Shown here piece after piece: positions 9,181-18,835 of a DNA stretch of 59,908 bases. Made by a program: the position numbers and the translations under genes. How positions within the stretch are numbered: the first letter of the stretch is position 1; the number at the start of each line of letters is the position of its first letter. Origin of the DNA: Desertibaculum subflavum (GTDB lineage Bacteria; Pseudomonadota; Alphaproteobacteria; Ferrovibrionales; Ferrovibrionaceae); assembly GCA_003576705.1 (NCBI GenBank), contig QOZS01000035.1:1-59908 (forward strand), given 5' to 3'. The notes below the pieces were generated by a model. It was not told where the DNA came from. It made no database searches and saw only the letters and a list, made by a program, of their open reading frames with translations.

Positions 9181-10116
9181 TCAAGCTGGCGGGATCGCGC
9201 CCTTCCGCTCGACGATCATCTTGTAGGTGTCGGGCTCGCGGTGCATGGCGAAGTTGAAGATCGTCGTCTTGTACGAACTGGTGAGATCCAGGTCGCAGCG
9301 CGCCACGGCGATCTCGTCGCCGAGCGTCGAGCATTGCGCCACGATCTGGCCGGAGGGTGCGATGATGCAGCTCTGGCCGATATGGTCGACGCCTTCCTCC
9401 TTGCCCGCCTTGGCGACGCCGACGACCCAGCACCCGTTCTGATAGGCACCCGACTGCATGACCAGGTGATTGTGGAAATCGGCATGCGCGTCCTGGTCCG
9501 GCGCCGGCGGATTGTGCACCGGCGTGTTGTAGCCGATCAGCACCAGCTCCACCCCTTGCAGGCCCATGACGCGGTAGACCTCCGGCCAGCGGCGGTCGTT
9601 GCAGATCGCCATGCCGACCACGCCGTCGAAGGCCTTGAATACCGGGAAGCCGAGATTGCCGCGCTCGAAATAGCGCTTCTCCAGATGCTGGAAGGGCCGC
9701 CAGGGCTCGTTGTCGTGATGGCCGGGCAGATGCACCTTGCGGTACTTGCCGACGATCTTGCCCTGCTTGTCGACCAGGATGGAGGTGTTGAAGCGCCGTT
9801 CGCTGCCGTCCTCCTGGATCAGCTCGGCGAAGCCGAGATTGAAGCCGATGCCGAGTGATTTGGCGCGCTCGAACAGCGGGCGCGTGGCGGCCGAGGGCAT
9901 CTCGCGCTCGAACCAGGATTTGAGCTCGTCATCGTCCTCGATCCACCAGCGCGGGAAGAAGGTGGTCAGCGCCAGCTCGGGATAGACGACAAGGTCGCAG
10001 CCGTGCCTGGCACCCTGTTCCAGCAGCGCGATCAGGCGCGCCACGACTTCCTGGCGGGATTCGTTCCTGGCGATCGGGCCCAGCTGGGCCGCGCCGATGG
10101 TGACGATGCGGGACAT
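9181..10116 (-). CDS. N-carbamoyl-D-amino-acid hydrolase (nitrilase superfamily)
   Basis: This 311-residue enzyme is close along its whole length to the Agrobacterium D-carbamoylase as I remember it. It hydrolyses N-carbamoyl amino acids to the free amino acid, CO2 and ammonia. The nitrilase catalytic triad is at the same numbers as in that enzyme: E47 in VYPELALTTFFPRW, K127 in KYRKVHLPGH and C172 in AICNDRRWPE. FQHLEKRYFE and GYNTPVHNPP are further family signatures. It is the last gene of the importer operon, 15 bp after the ammonia-lyase. No hydantoinase gene is in the window, so the carbamoyl substrate is probably imported or made elsewhere. Strict D-specificity is inferred from family, not shown. 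Confidence 0.9.
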   Translation of the reverse strand: MSRIVTIGAAQLGPIARNESRQEVVARLIALLEQGARHGCDLVVYPELALTTFFPRWWIEDDDELKSWFEREMPSAATRPLFERAKSLGIGFNLGFAELIQEDGSERRFNTSILVDKQGKIVGKYRKVHLPGHHDNEPWRPFQHLEKRYFERGNLGFPVFKAFDGVVGMAICNDRRWPEVYRVMGLQGVELVLIGYNTPVHNPPAPDQDAHADFHNHLVMQSGAYQNGCWVVGVAKAGKEEGVDHIGQSCIIAPSGQIVAQCSTLGDEIAVARCDLDLTSSYKTTIFNFAMHREPDTYKMIVERKGAIPPA

Positions 10117-10131
10117 CGGGTTCGGCCTCCT

Positions 10132-11250
10132 TCAGCTCGCGCCGACGATCTCGCGGTAGATCGCCGGGTCGGTATCGCCTTCGCTGTTGATGACTAGCAC
10201 GCGGCTGTCCGGCGTGAGGTCCAGATGCCGCTTCAGATTCGGCGCCTCGGCCAACGCAATCAGCGCGCCAAGCCCGGCGCCGCCGGTCTCGCCGGCGATA
10301 ACGGGTGGCGTGGCGCGGGCCAGCATGCGCATGGCGTCGATCGCCCAGCTGTCGCCGATGGCGAGCGCGTCGTCGACACCCGTCCGCAGCACCTCCCAGG
10401 CGAGCTTCGACACCTCGCCGCAGGACAGCCCGCCCATGACGGTGGCGAGGTCGCCGGTCACCGTGGCGGGCTTGCCTTCTTCGATGCTGGCGAAGACGCA
10501 ATCCGCGGTCTCGGGCTCGACGGTGAGGAAGCGCGGACGCCGCGGCCCCCATTCGATCCAGAACCGCGCGCACAGCGCAGCGGCCAGCGCGCCGACGCCG
10601 GCCTGGGCCAGGACATGGGTCGGCGGCTCGCCCTTGAAGGCGGCGATGCATTCCTCGGCCATCACGCCGTAGCCGTACATCACCTGGCGCGGGGCGTCGG
10701 TATAGCCGGCATAGGACGTATCGGAGACGACGTGCCAGCCGTTCTGCTTCGCATCAATGGCGACCTGGCGCACTATCTCGTCGTAATTGCCGGGCGCGCG
10801 GCGCACCTCGGCGCCCAATGCCTCGATCGCGGCGGCGCGGCCGGGGCTGACGAATTCCGGCATGTAGATGACCGCCTTGGCGCCGAACGACCTGGCGCCC
10901 CAGGCGACGGCGCGGCCGTGGTTGCCGTCGGTCGCGCAGGTCACCGTCACAGGTCCCTTGGCCGTGGCGACCAGCCGCTGCACCGCATAGGCGCCGCCGA
11001 GCGCCTTGAAGCTCTTCAGGCCGAGCCGCTGGCCTTCGTCCTTCACATAGAGGGCTTCAAGGCGGAGTTCCTCCGCAAGGCCGGGCGGCTGCACCAACGG
11101 CGTCGGTGCATAGCCCGGCCAGGCCCGGATCGCGCTGGCCGCATCGACGAAGCCGATCGCCTCCAGGGTCTTCGGCGGCGGTGCCTCGCGCGCCGCCGCC
11201 TTGGCGTTGCGCGCGTGGCGCAGCGCCTTGGACGTGGCATCGCCCGTCAT
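10132..11250 (-). CDS. dpaL: Diaminopropionate ammonia-lyase (PLP, fold type II)
   Basis: This PLP enzyme converts 2,3-diaminopropionate (D or L in characterised members) to pyruvate and two ammonia. In the 372-residue product, KDEGQRLGLKSFKALGGAYA near 70-90 contains the Schiff-base lysine (SFK). TCATDGNHGRAVAWGA is the phosphate/substrate loop, and GETGGAGLG near the C-terminus is the glycine-rich PLP-phosphate loop. The start ATG overlaps the stop of the upstream ABC ATPase gene (ATGA). It is slightly shorter than the E. coli YgeX protein (about 400). A threonine dehydratase-like activity is the main alternative, but the KDEGxRxGLxxFKxLGG block is characteristic of YgeX-type lyases. Confidence 0.85.
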   Translation of the reverse strand: MTGDATSKALRHARNAKAAAREAPPPKTLEAIGFVDAASAIRAWPGYAPTPLVQPPGLAEELRLEALYVKDEGQRLGLKSFKALGGAYAVQRLVATAKGPVTVTCATDGNHGRAVAWGARSFGAKAVIYMPEFVSPGRAAAIEALGAEVRRAPGNYDEIVRQVAIDAKQNGWHVVSDTSYAGYTDAPRQVMYGYGVMAEECIAAFKGEPPTHVLAQAGVGALAAALCARFWIEWGPRRPRFLTVEPETADCVFASIEEGKPATVTGDLATVMGGLSCGEVSKLAWEVLRTGVDDALAIGDSWAIDAMRMLARATPPVIAGETGGAGLGALIALAEAPNLKRHLDLTPDSRVLVINSEGDTDPAIYREIVGAS

Positions 11251-12241
11251 GCGTCGGGACCGCGCAAGTGGCAGGCGACATGGTGGCCGGGCGCGATCTC
11301 GCGGATCTTCGGCTCCTCCGCCTTGCAGCGCTCCACCGCGTAGGGACAGCGGGTGTGGAAGCGACAGCCGGAAGGCGGGCGGATCGGGCTCGGCACGTCG
11401 CCCTTCAGGATCATGCGCTGGCTCTTGGCGCGCGGGTTCGGCACGGGTACGGCGGAAAGCAGCGCCTCGGTATAGGGATGCTGCGCGCGGCCGAACAGGT
11501 CGCGCTTGTCGGCGATCTCGACGATCTTGCCGAGATACATCACCGCGACGCGGTGGCTGATGTGCTCCACGACAGCGAGATCGTGCGCGATGAAAAGATA
11601 GGAGAGGCGAAATTCCTGCTGCAGGTCCATCAGCAGATTGATCACCTGCGCCTGCACCGAGACGTCGAGCGCCGAGACCGGCTCGTCGCAGATGATCAGG
11701 TGCGGATGCAGGGCCAGCGCCCGGGCGATGCCGATGCGCTGGCGCTGGCCGCCGGAAAATTCGTGCGGGAAGCGGTCCATCTGCTCGCGGCGCAGCCCCA
11801 CCTTGGCAAAGATCTCGGCCACGCGATCGCGCACTTCGGAACGCACGGCCACGCCGAAATTGCGCAAGGGCTCCGCCACGATGTCGCCGGCCGACATGCG
11901 GGGATTGAGCGAGGAATAGGGGTCCTGGAACACGAACTGCACCTGGCGGCGCACGCTCTGCATCTCGCCGCGCGACAGGTTGTCGATGCGCTTGCCGGCC
12001 ACATTGATCTCGCCCGAGGTTGGCTCGATCAGCTTCATGATGGACTTGCCGGCAGTGGACTTGCCGCAGCCGCTCTCGCCGACCAGGCCCAGCGTCTCGC
12101 CATGGCCGACGGTGAAGGAGATGCCGTCGACCGCATAGACCTGGCCGACCACGCGCTGCAGCACGCCCTTGCGCACGGGATAGTGTTTCTTGAGGTCCTT
12201 GACCTCGAGCAGCGGCCCGGCCTCGATCGGCGCCTGCGCGT

Positions 12242-12245
<4 letters not shown>
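11247..12245 (-). CDS. DppF/OppF-type peptide ABC transporter ATP-binding protein
   Basis: One of two ATPases powering the peptide-type importer on the cytoplasmic face. The 332-residue product has Walker A GLVGESGCGKSTAGKS, the ABC signature HEFSGGQRQRIGIARAL, Walker B HLIICDEPVSALDV and the His-switch FIAHDLAVV. The C-terminal oligopeptide/dipeptide domain carries CRFHTRCPYAVERC; four cysteines of this type bind an Fe-S cluster in some relatives. I used the GTG overlapping the previous stop (GTGA), which places the first ABC residues (LLEVKDLKKHY) near the N-terminus. It is coupled at both ends within the operon. Confidence 0.93.
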
Positions 12246-13254
<1,009 letters not shown>

Positions 13255-13258
<4 letters not shown>

Positions 13259-14133
13259 ATCCGCCTCGCCAGCCGAGGGTCGAGCGCGTCGCGCATGCCG
13301 TCGCCGAGCAGGTTGACGGAGAGCACGGTGATGGAAAGGAAGACCGACGGGAACACCACGATGTACCAGCCGACTTGGAAGATCGAGCGCGCCTCCGACA
13401 TGATGTTGCCCCAGCTCGGGATGATCGGCGGCGTGCCGGCGCCGATGAAGCTGAGGATCGCCTCGGTGATCATGGCCGAGGCGCAGACATAGGTGCCCTG
13501 AACGAGCAGCGGCGCCACCGTGTTCGGCAGGATGTGGCGAATCATCGTCATGGCGAGCCCGGTGCCCGCCGCCGTGGCCGCCTCGACGAAAGGCTGCTCG
13601 CGCAGGCTGAGCACGACGCCGCGCACCAGGCGCGTCACGCGCGGCAGCTCCGCGATGGCGATGGCGATGATGACGTTCTGGATGCTGGCCTGGGTGATCG
13701 CCATCAGGGCGATGGCGAGCAGCACGGCCGGGATCGACATCAGCCCGTCCATGATGCGCATCAGGATGGCATCGGCCCAGCGGATGAAGCCGGTGATCAG
13801 GCCGAGGGCGAGGCCGCCGACGGTCGCGAGCGCCGCGGCGCCGATGCCGACGACGAGCGATACGCGGGTGCCGTAGAGCGTGCGGCTCCACACGTCGCGG
13901 CCCATCATGTCGGTGCCGAACCAGTAGAGCTCCTGCGGCCAGCGCATGCGGCGCGCCGGCGAGACCTTCTGCGGGTCAACCGTCGCCAGATAGGGCGCGA
14001 AGATGGCGACGAGCGCGATCAGCAGCAGGATGGTGCCGCCGATGACGATCTTCGGGTGCCGGCGCAGGACGCGGCGGACGCGGCCTTCCGCCGGCTTCGC
14101 GGCAACGGTCGGCTCGAGCGCGGTCGCCGTCAT
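13255..14133 (-). CDS. DppC-type peptide ABC transporter permease
   Basis: Inner-membrane permease of 292 residues with about six membrane segments. The first, IVIGGTILLLIALVAIFAPY, starts near residue 29, followed by the DppC/OppC N-terminal domain and FGTDMMGRDVWSRTLYG, a family signature. The EAA loop that docks the ATPases is at FVEAATAAGTGLAMTMIRHI. The C-terminal block SWGNIMSEAR and LGDGMRDALDPRL is also typical. It begins 1 bp after the DppB stop and its own stop overlaps the DppD start, so the permeases and ATPases are made together. Confidence 0.93.
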
Positions 14134-14134
14134 C

Positions 14135-15076
14135 TCAGTAGCGGATGCGCGGGTCGAGCAGCGTGTAGCTCAGATCGACCAGCAGGTTGATGAAGACGTA
14201 GACGGCGGAGAATAGCAGCACCATGCCCTGCACGATCGGATAGTCGCGCTTGACGATGGCATCGACCGTGAGCCGGCCGAGGCCCGGGATGGCGAACACC
14301 GTCTCGGTGACGACGACTCCAGAGATCAGCAACGCGATGCCGATGCCGATCACGGTGACGATCGGCACCGCGGCGTTCTTCAGGCCGTGGCGGATCAGCA
14401 CGTCGAAAGTGGCGAGGCCCTTGGCGTCGGCGGTGCGGATGTAGTCCTGGGCCAGCACGTCCAGCATCGAGGCGCGGGTGATGCGGGCGATCAGCGCGGC
14501 ATAGATCATGCCGAGCGCGACCGAGGGCAGGGTGATATTGGCCAGGAAGGGCAGGAAGCCCTCCGATATCGATGTGTAGCCCTGCACCGGAAACCAGTCG
14601 AGCTGCAGCGAGAACACCAGGATCAGCACGAAGCCGAGCACGAAGACCGGCACCGAAAAGCCGAACACGGCAAAGCTCATCACCGCGGTGTCGATCCAGG
14701 TCCCGGCCTTCCAGGCCGAGATGATGCCGAGCGGCAGCGCGATGACGATCGAGACGATCAGGGTCGTCAGGGTCAGCATCAGGGTCGGCTCGAGCCGCTG
14801 CTCGATCAGCCGGGTCACCGGAAGGTTGGTGAAGATCGAAATCCCGAGATCGCCGCGCGCCAGGCTCCACAGCCAGGTCGCGAGCTGGATATGGAACGGC
14901 TGGTCCAGGCCGAGCTTGGCCCGGATAGCCGCGATATCGGCATCGGTCGCGAGCTCGCCCGCGATCAGCACCGCCGGATCGCCCGGCGTCAGGTGCAGCA
15001 GGGCGAAGACGAACAGCGCCACCACCCCCATGACGGGGATGGTGGCGAGCAGTCGACGGACGATATACGCGAACAC
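14135..15076 (-). CDS. DppB-type peptide ABC transporter permease
   Basis: First permease of the importer, 313 residues, pairing with the DppC-type subunit to form the channel. It begins MFAYIVRRLLATIPVMGVV, the usual start of this family, from a GTG codon. LTPGDPAVLIAGELATDADI is the conserved periplasmic segment. The EAA loop is at DYIRTADAKGLATFDVLIRHGLKN split around residue 205-230. PGLGRLTVDAIVKRDYPIVQG and the terminal LLDPRIRY are also diagnostic. It lies 24 bp after the binding-protein gene. No strong ribosome site is visible before the GTG, so coupling to the upstream gene is possible. Confidence 0.92.
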   Translation of the reverse strand: MFAYIVRRLLATIPVMGVVALFVFALLHLTPGDPAVLIAGELATDADIAAIRAKLGLDQPFHIQLATWLWSLARGDLGISIFTNLPVTRLIEQRLEPTLMLTLTTLIVSIVIALPLGIISAWKAGTWIDTAVMSFAVFGFSVPVFVLGFVLILVFSLQLDWFPVQGYTSISEGFLPFLANITLPSVALGMIYAALIARITRASMLDVLAQDYIRTADAKGLATFDVLIRHGLKNAAVPIVTVIGIGIALLISGVVVTETVFAIPGLGRLTVDAIVKRDYPIVQGMVLLFSAVYVFINLLVDLSYTLLDPRIRY

Positions 15077-15100
15077 GCTATCGGGTCGGCTTGTGGATCG

Positions 15101-16690
15101 TCAGTTCTTGTCCACGCCCCAGAAGAACACGACGGGGGACACCGGGACACCCGTGATGTTCGTGCGGTGCGCGGTCTTGGGATAGAACTGTCCAGTCACG
15201 ATGAAAGGCAGCGTCTTGTAGGCCTCCTTGCTGATCTCGGCGGCGATCTTCTTCTGCTCGTCCACCGAAGTGGCCTTCACCCAATCGACATTGCGCAGCT
15301 GCTCCAGCTTCTCGTTCTTCGGCCAGCCGAACCACGCCTTGTCGCCGGCGCCGGAGACCTGAAGGTTGGCCGGCGGCGTCATCTGGTCGAGCACCAGGGT
15401 CCAGGTGTGGAAGATGTTCCAGCCGCCCTTGTCGACCGGATCCTTCTTGGCGCGGCGGCTGCCCACCGTGCCCCAATCGGTCGCGATGTACTCGATGTTG
15501 AGGCCAAGCTGCTTCAGGTATTCGTGCGTCATCAGGGTCTGGCGATCGATCACCGGCTGGTCGGTCGGCGACATGACGAGGATCTTGCGGCCGTCATAGC
15601 CCGATTCCTTGATCAGCTGCTTGGCCTTGGCCAGGTCGCGCTTGCCCTTCATCGGCTCGGCCCCGGCATCGGTCTCCATCGGCACGCCGCAGCCGAAATA
15701 GGAGTAGCAGAGCTTGCCGTTCTTAAGGTCGCCGACCATCGACTGGATGTAGTCCGCCTGGTCGACCACGTAGAGCATCGCCTCGCGCATCTTCGGGTTG
15801 TCGAACGGCGGATGCAGATGGTTCATGCGGAACACGCCGATATTGCCGAGCGGGTCCGACTGGATCACCTTCACGCCGTTGATCTTGGCGAGCCGGTCCC
15901 AGAAATCCGACGGCGGCTGTTCCCACCAGTCGACCTCGCCCTTCTCCAGCGCGGCGGAGGCGGTGGCGCTGTCGGGGATGATCAGCCACTCGACGCGGTC
16001 GACCTTGACCACCTTGCCGCCGGTCGCCCAGTCGGCCGGCTCCTTGCGCGGCACGTAATCGGTATTCTTGATGTAGACGGCCTTGGAGCCCGGCACCCAT
16101 TCGTTGGCGGCGAATTTGAACGGGCCGGAGCCGATGATCTCCTTCACCTGCTCGTTCGGATCGGTCTTGGCGAGCCGCTCCGGCATGATGAACGGCACGT
16201 TGGACGAGACCTTGCCGAGGCCCTCCAGCAACAGCGGGAACGGCTCGGAGAGCTCGATCGTGAAGGTCTTCGGGTCGACCGCCTTCATGGCGACGACCTT
16301 GGTGAAGATGAGGATGCCGAGGCTGTCCTTCTTGCCCCAGCGCTGGATCGAGGGCACCACGTCGGCCGAGGTGACCGGCTGGCCGTCATGGAACTTGAGG
16401 CCGTCGCGCAGCTTGAAGGTGTAGAGCTTCTTGTCGGCCGAGACCTCGAAGGTGTCGACCATCTGCGGCTTCACCTCGAACTTGCTGTTCGTGGCGAACA
16501 GCGTGTCGTAGACGAGGTAGCCATGGTTGCGGACGATGTACTGCGTCGTCCAGATCGGATCGAGCAGCTTGAGATCCGCCTGCGGAATGAAGCGCAGGGT
16601 CTTCTGCTGCGCCGTCGCCTCCGTCGCCCCGCCGATGCCCAGCGCCATCACGGCCGCCGTCCCCAGCAATGCCTTCGCGAAAAGGTTCAT
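15101..16690 (-). CDS. Periplasmic substrate-binding protein of peptide-type ABC importer
   Basis: Family 5 extracellular solute-binding protein of 529 residues that captures substrate for the importer. Residues 1-28 form a signal peptide (MNLFAKALLGTAAVMALGIG, then ATEATAQ before the probable cut). The mature start KTLRFIPQADLKLLDPIWTT and the later LRDGLKFHDGQPVTSADVV and ELSEPFPLLLEGLG are SBP_bac_5 signatures. The ATG is preceded at ideal distance by AGGAGG. Family 5 proteins bind peptides, but also opines, nickel, heme and unusual amino-acid derivatives. Given the two catabolic genes at the operon end, the ligand may be a carbamoyl- or diaminopropionate-containing compound; that is inference. 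Confidence 0.9.
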   Translation of the reverse strand: MNLFAKALLGTAAVMALGIGGATEATAQQKTLRFIPQADLKLLDPIWTTQYIVRNHGYLVYDTLFATNSKFEVKPQMVDTFEVSADKKLYTFKLRDGLKFHDGQPVTSADVVPSIQRWGKKDSLGILIFTKVVAMKAVDPKTFTIELSEPFPLLLEGLGKVSSNVPFIMPERLAKTDPNEQVKEIIGSGPFKFAANEWVPGSKAVYIKNTDYVPRKEPADWATGGKVVKVDRVEWLIIPDSATASAALEKGEVDWWEQPPSDFWDRLAKINGVKVIQSDPLGNIGVFRMNHLHPPFDNPKMREAMLYVVDQADYIQSMVGDLKNGKLCYSYFGCGVPMETDAGAEPMKGKRDLAKAKQLIKESGYDGRKILVMSPTDQPVIDRQTLMTHEYLKQLGLNIEYIATDWGTVGSRRAKKDPVDKGGWNIFHTWTLVLDQMTPPANLQVSGAGDKAWFGWPKNEKLEQLRNVDWVKATSVDEQKKIAAEISKEAYKTLPFIVTGQFYPKTAHRTNITGVPVSPVVFFWGVDKN

Positions 16691-17343
16691 CGTCCTCCTG
16701 CCTCCTTGAGCCATGCCGTTATCGTATTGGAGAGTTGCTGCCACGTTGGACGCCGACGGCGCGGCCCGGCGCACGTTGCGAAGAACGTGCCACTCGCGCC
16801 GGCACGGGGAAGGCGCGCTGCGACCTGCTGAGACGAAATAACGCCACTCCCGCCACCCCCGCAGTGCCTTTTTGACGGCAGCTGCCCTTCAATTAGGCAC
16901 CAAAGGCAGTGTGGAAGCAATCGACATCCGGATTGGCGCCCCCGCAGGGCGCAACCGGAAAGCTGTGGCGCCGGACTGGCGGCGTGGCGGTCCTCCGGCG
17001 GCGTCCGCCGTCCGGTAAAGGTCACTGGCCGTCCGGCGATACGCATCGGAATATGCGCCCGATCCGGTTCTCCGGCTCAGGTGCCGTCCGCCGGCCGATG
17101 CCGGGGCGTTGCGGGTTCCGGAGACTTGCGCGTTGCGGGCACCTGGGATCGGTCTAGCCAATTGATGCAGTCGGCCGGATTGTATCCATCCATGCAATGC
17201 CGCAACGTATCCTGTCGCGAAGTCGGCGAAATTCCAAGCAATCGGAATAGTGCGATGAGTCGCTTTGACAATAAAAACGGAATATGCGAGGAAACGCCCC
17301 CGGCGCGGAAGCCGCTTTCCCAATAAGAAGGATCGTTTGGACC
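16691..17343. other. Long intergenic region between the importer operon and the Ros/MucR gene
   Basis: A 653-bp stretch between divergent genes with no convincing coding sequence on either strand. It holds a short hairpin and a sigma-54-like site near the importer operon. Further right is a TTGACA (17265-17270) within a less GC-rich patch before the regulator gene, but no good -10 hexamer at proper spacing. AAGAAGGA (17325-17332) may be the ribosome site of the regulator gene. The middle 16850-17200 shows nothing I can name. The length is unusual for this dense window, so an unrecognised small RNA or extended control region is possible. Confidence 0.5.
16777..16792 (-). promoter_or_regulatory. 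Candidate sigma-54 (-24/-12) promoter of the importer operon
   Basis: Read on the minus strand the site is TGGCACGTTCTTCGCA. Against the consensus TGGCAC-R-N4-TTGC-W it differs at one base, and the GG and GC doublets are exactly 10 bases apart as RpoN requires. Transcription would begin near 16766, giving a leader of about 75 bases before the binding-protein start. The site overlaps a perfect 7-bp inverted repeat with a 6-base loop (GCACGTT/AACGTGC, 16771-16790), which might instead be a regulator site. A short motif in a GC-rich genome can arise by chance. Confidence 0.38.
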
Positions 17344-17769
17344 ATGAACGAGAGCGATGGTACGGGCGGCAAATCGCCTGGCTTGTTGCGCATGACTGCT
17401 GACATTGTGTCGGCATACGTCGGTCACAATTCGGTCCCGTCGAACCAGATCGCCGACTTGGTGCGCGCCGTGCATTCTTCGCTGAACGAGCTTTCCAATG
17501 GCAGTGCGCCGGCGCCGGATGCCCCGCCCAAGCCGGCCGTGCCGGTGAAGCGCTCGGTGCATGACGACTACATCGTCTGCCTGGAAGACGGCAAGAAGCT
17601 GAAGATGCTGAAGCGCTATTTGCGCTCGACTTACGGCATGTCGCCGGACGAGTACCGCACCAAATGGGGCCTGCCGCCGGATTACCCGATGGTCGCCCCG
17701 AAATATGCCGAGCAGCGCTCCGCCATCGCCCGTCGCACCGGGCTTGGCCGCCGTCCGCGCGAGAACTGA
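17344..17769 (+). CDS. Ros/MucR family transcriptional regulator lacking zinc ligands
   Basis: A 141-residue MucR/Ros-type DNA-binding regulator. LLRMTADIVSAYVGHNSVP is the N-terminal oligomerisation part, and DDYIVCLEDGKK to SPDEYRTKWGLPPDYPMVAP is the zinc-finger-like DNA-binding part. Ros itself uses C79, C82, H92 and H97. Here the aligned residues are C79, D82, Y92 and Y97, and position 96 (His in MucR) is Thr. Only one ligand remains, so the domain probably folds without zinc, as described for some Mesorhizobium homologues. The ATG at this position begins the conserved part; an upstream in-frame start adds 20 unrelated residues. Targets are unknown; it may control the flanking operons. 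Confidence 0.88.
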   Translation: MNESDGTGGKSPGLLRMTADIVSAYVGHNSVPSNQIADLVRAVHSSLNELSNGSAPAPDAPPKPAVPVKRSVHDDYIVCLEDGKKLKMLKRYLRSTYGMSPDEYRTKWGLPPDYPMVAPKYAEQRSAIARRTGLGRRPREN

Positions 17770-17904
17770 GTCGCGGCCGGCTGCCCGACCGCGCCGGGGA
17801 AAGCCGGTCGGGCCGTCGCATCATGCCGCCGCGGCAATGCTCGACCGTCGTTGCCGGGTGGGGTATGGCTGGTCATCCGCCGCCCCGCCCCCAATATTGA
17901 GCCG

Positions 17905-18825
17905 ATGACCCGCGCGCCGCTTCCCGCCTCCATCGACGACACGCTCGGCCTGCTCGATAGGGCCGACTACGTCGCCGACCGTCCGCTCGCCACCATTGTC
18001 TATCTCGCCCTCAAGATGGGCCGTCCGCTCTTCCTCGAAGGCGAGGCCGGCGTCGGCAAGACCGAGATCGCCAAGGTGCTGTCCGAGACCTTGGGCCGCC
18101 CGCTGGTGCGGCTGCAATGCTACGAAGGGCTCGACATCGCTTCCGCCGTCTACGAGTGGAACTACGCGCGCCAGATGATCGAGATCCGCCTCGCCGAGGC
18201 GGAGGGCGTCAGGGACCGCGAGCGGCTGGGTGAAGATATCTTCTCCGAGCGGTTTTTGATCGAGCGTCCCTTGCTGCGCGCGCTGAGGGGCGGGCCCGAG
18301 GGCGCGCCGGTGCTGCTGATCGACGAGCTCGACCGCACGGACGAACCGTTCGAGGCCTATCTCCTGGAGGTGCTGTCGGACTTCCAGATCACCATCCCCG
18401 AGATCGGCACCCAGAAGGCGGCGGAGCCGCCGATCGTCATCATCACCTCGAACCGCACGCGCGAGATCCACGACGCGCTGAAGCGCCGCTGCCTCTATCA
18501 CTGGGTGGGCTACCCGGACGCGGCGCGCGAGCTCGAGATCCTGCGCCGCAAGGTGCCGGGCGCCGACCAGCGCCTCGCGCGCGAGATCGTCGCCTTCGTG
18601 CAGGAGCTGCGCAATGTCGAGCTGTTCAAGCTGCCCGGCATCGCCGAGACGATCGACTGGACGCAGGCGCTGATCCATCTCGACGCGCTGGCGCTCGACC
18701 CCGACAAGGTCAACAACACGCTCGGCGTGCTGCTCAAGTACCAGGACGACATCGCGCGCATGCAGGGCAGCGAGGCCGCGGCATTGCTGCGCCGCGTGCA
18801 GGACGAGCTCGCGGCGCAGGCCTGA
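17905..18825 (+). CDS. coxD: MoxR-type AAA+ ATPase, CoxD-like
   Basis: A 306-residue AAA+ ATPase of the MoxR/CoxD group. Walker A is GEAGVGKT at residues 46-53, Walker B is APVLLIDELDR, and IVIITSNRTREIHDALKRRC contains sensor 1 and the arginine finger region. In Oligotropha (Afipia) carboxidovorans, CoxD acts with the VWA protein CoxE to complete the copper-molybdenum centre of CO dehydrogenase. The following gene is CoxE-like, 10 bp away, which fixes the assignment. I chose the ATG starting MTRAPLPASIDDTL; longer starts add unconserved sequence. First gene of a seven-gene operon. Confidence 0.9.
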   Translation: MTRAPLPASIDDTLGLLDRADYVADRPLATIVYLALKMGRPLFLEGEAGVGKTEIAKVLSETLGRPLVRLQCYEGLDIASAVYEWNYARQMIEIRLAEAEGVRDRERLGEDIFSERFLIERPLLRALRGGPEGAPVLLIDELDRTDEPFEAYLLEVLSDFQITIPEIGTQKAAEPPIVIITSNRTREIHDALKRRCLYHWVGYPDAARELEILRRKVPGADQRLAREIVAFVQELRNVELFKLPGIAETIDWTQALIHLDALALDPDKVNNTLGVLLKYQDDIARMQGSEAAALLRRVQDELAAQA

Positions 18826-18835
18826 GCGGCTTGCG

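Noticed and set aside
14387..16831. An 814-codon plus-strand frame across the ABC permease and binding-protein genes
   Set aside because: It spans several real minus-strand genes and has low-complexity Asp/His/Arg composition.
16886..16920. An NtrC enhancer site near the sigma-54-like promoter (GGCACCAAAGGCAGTG)
   Set aside because: Only one half resembles the GCACC-N5-GGTGC consensus; the second half does not match.
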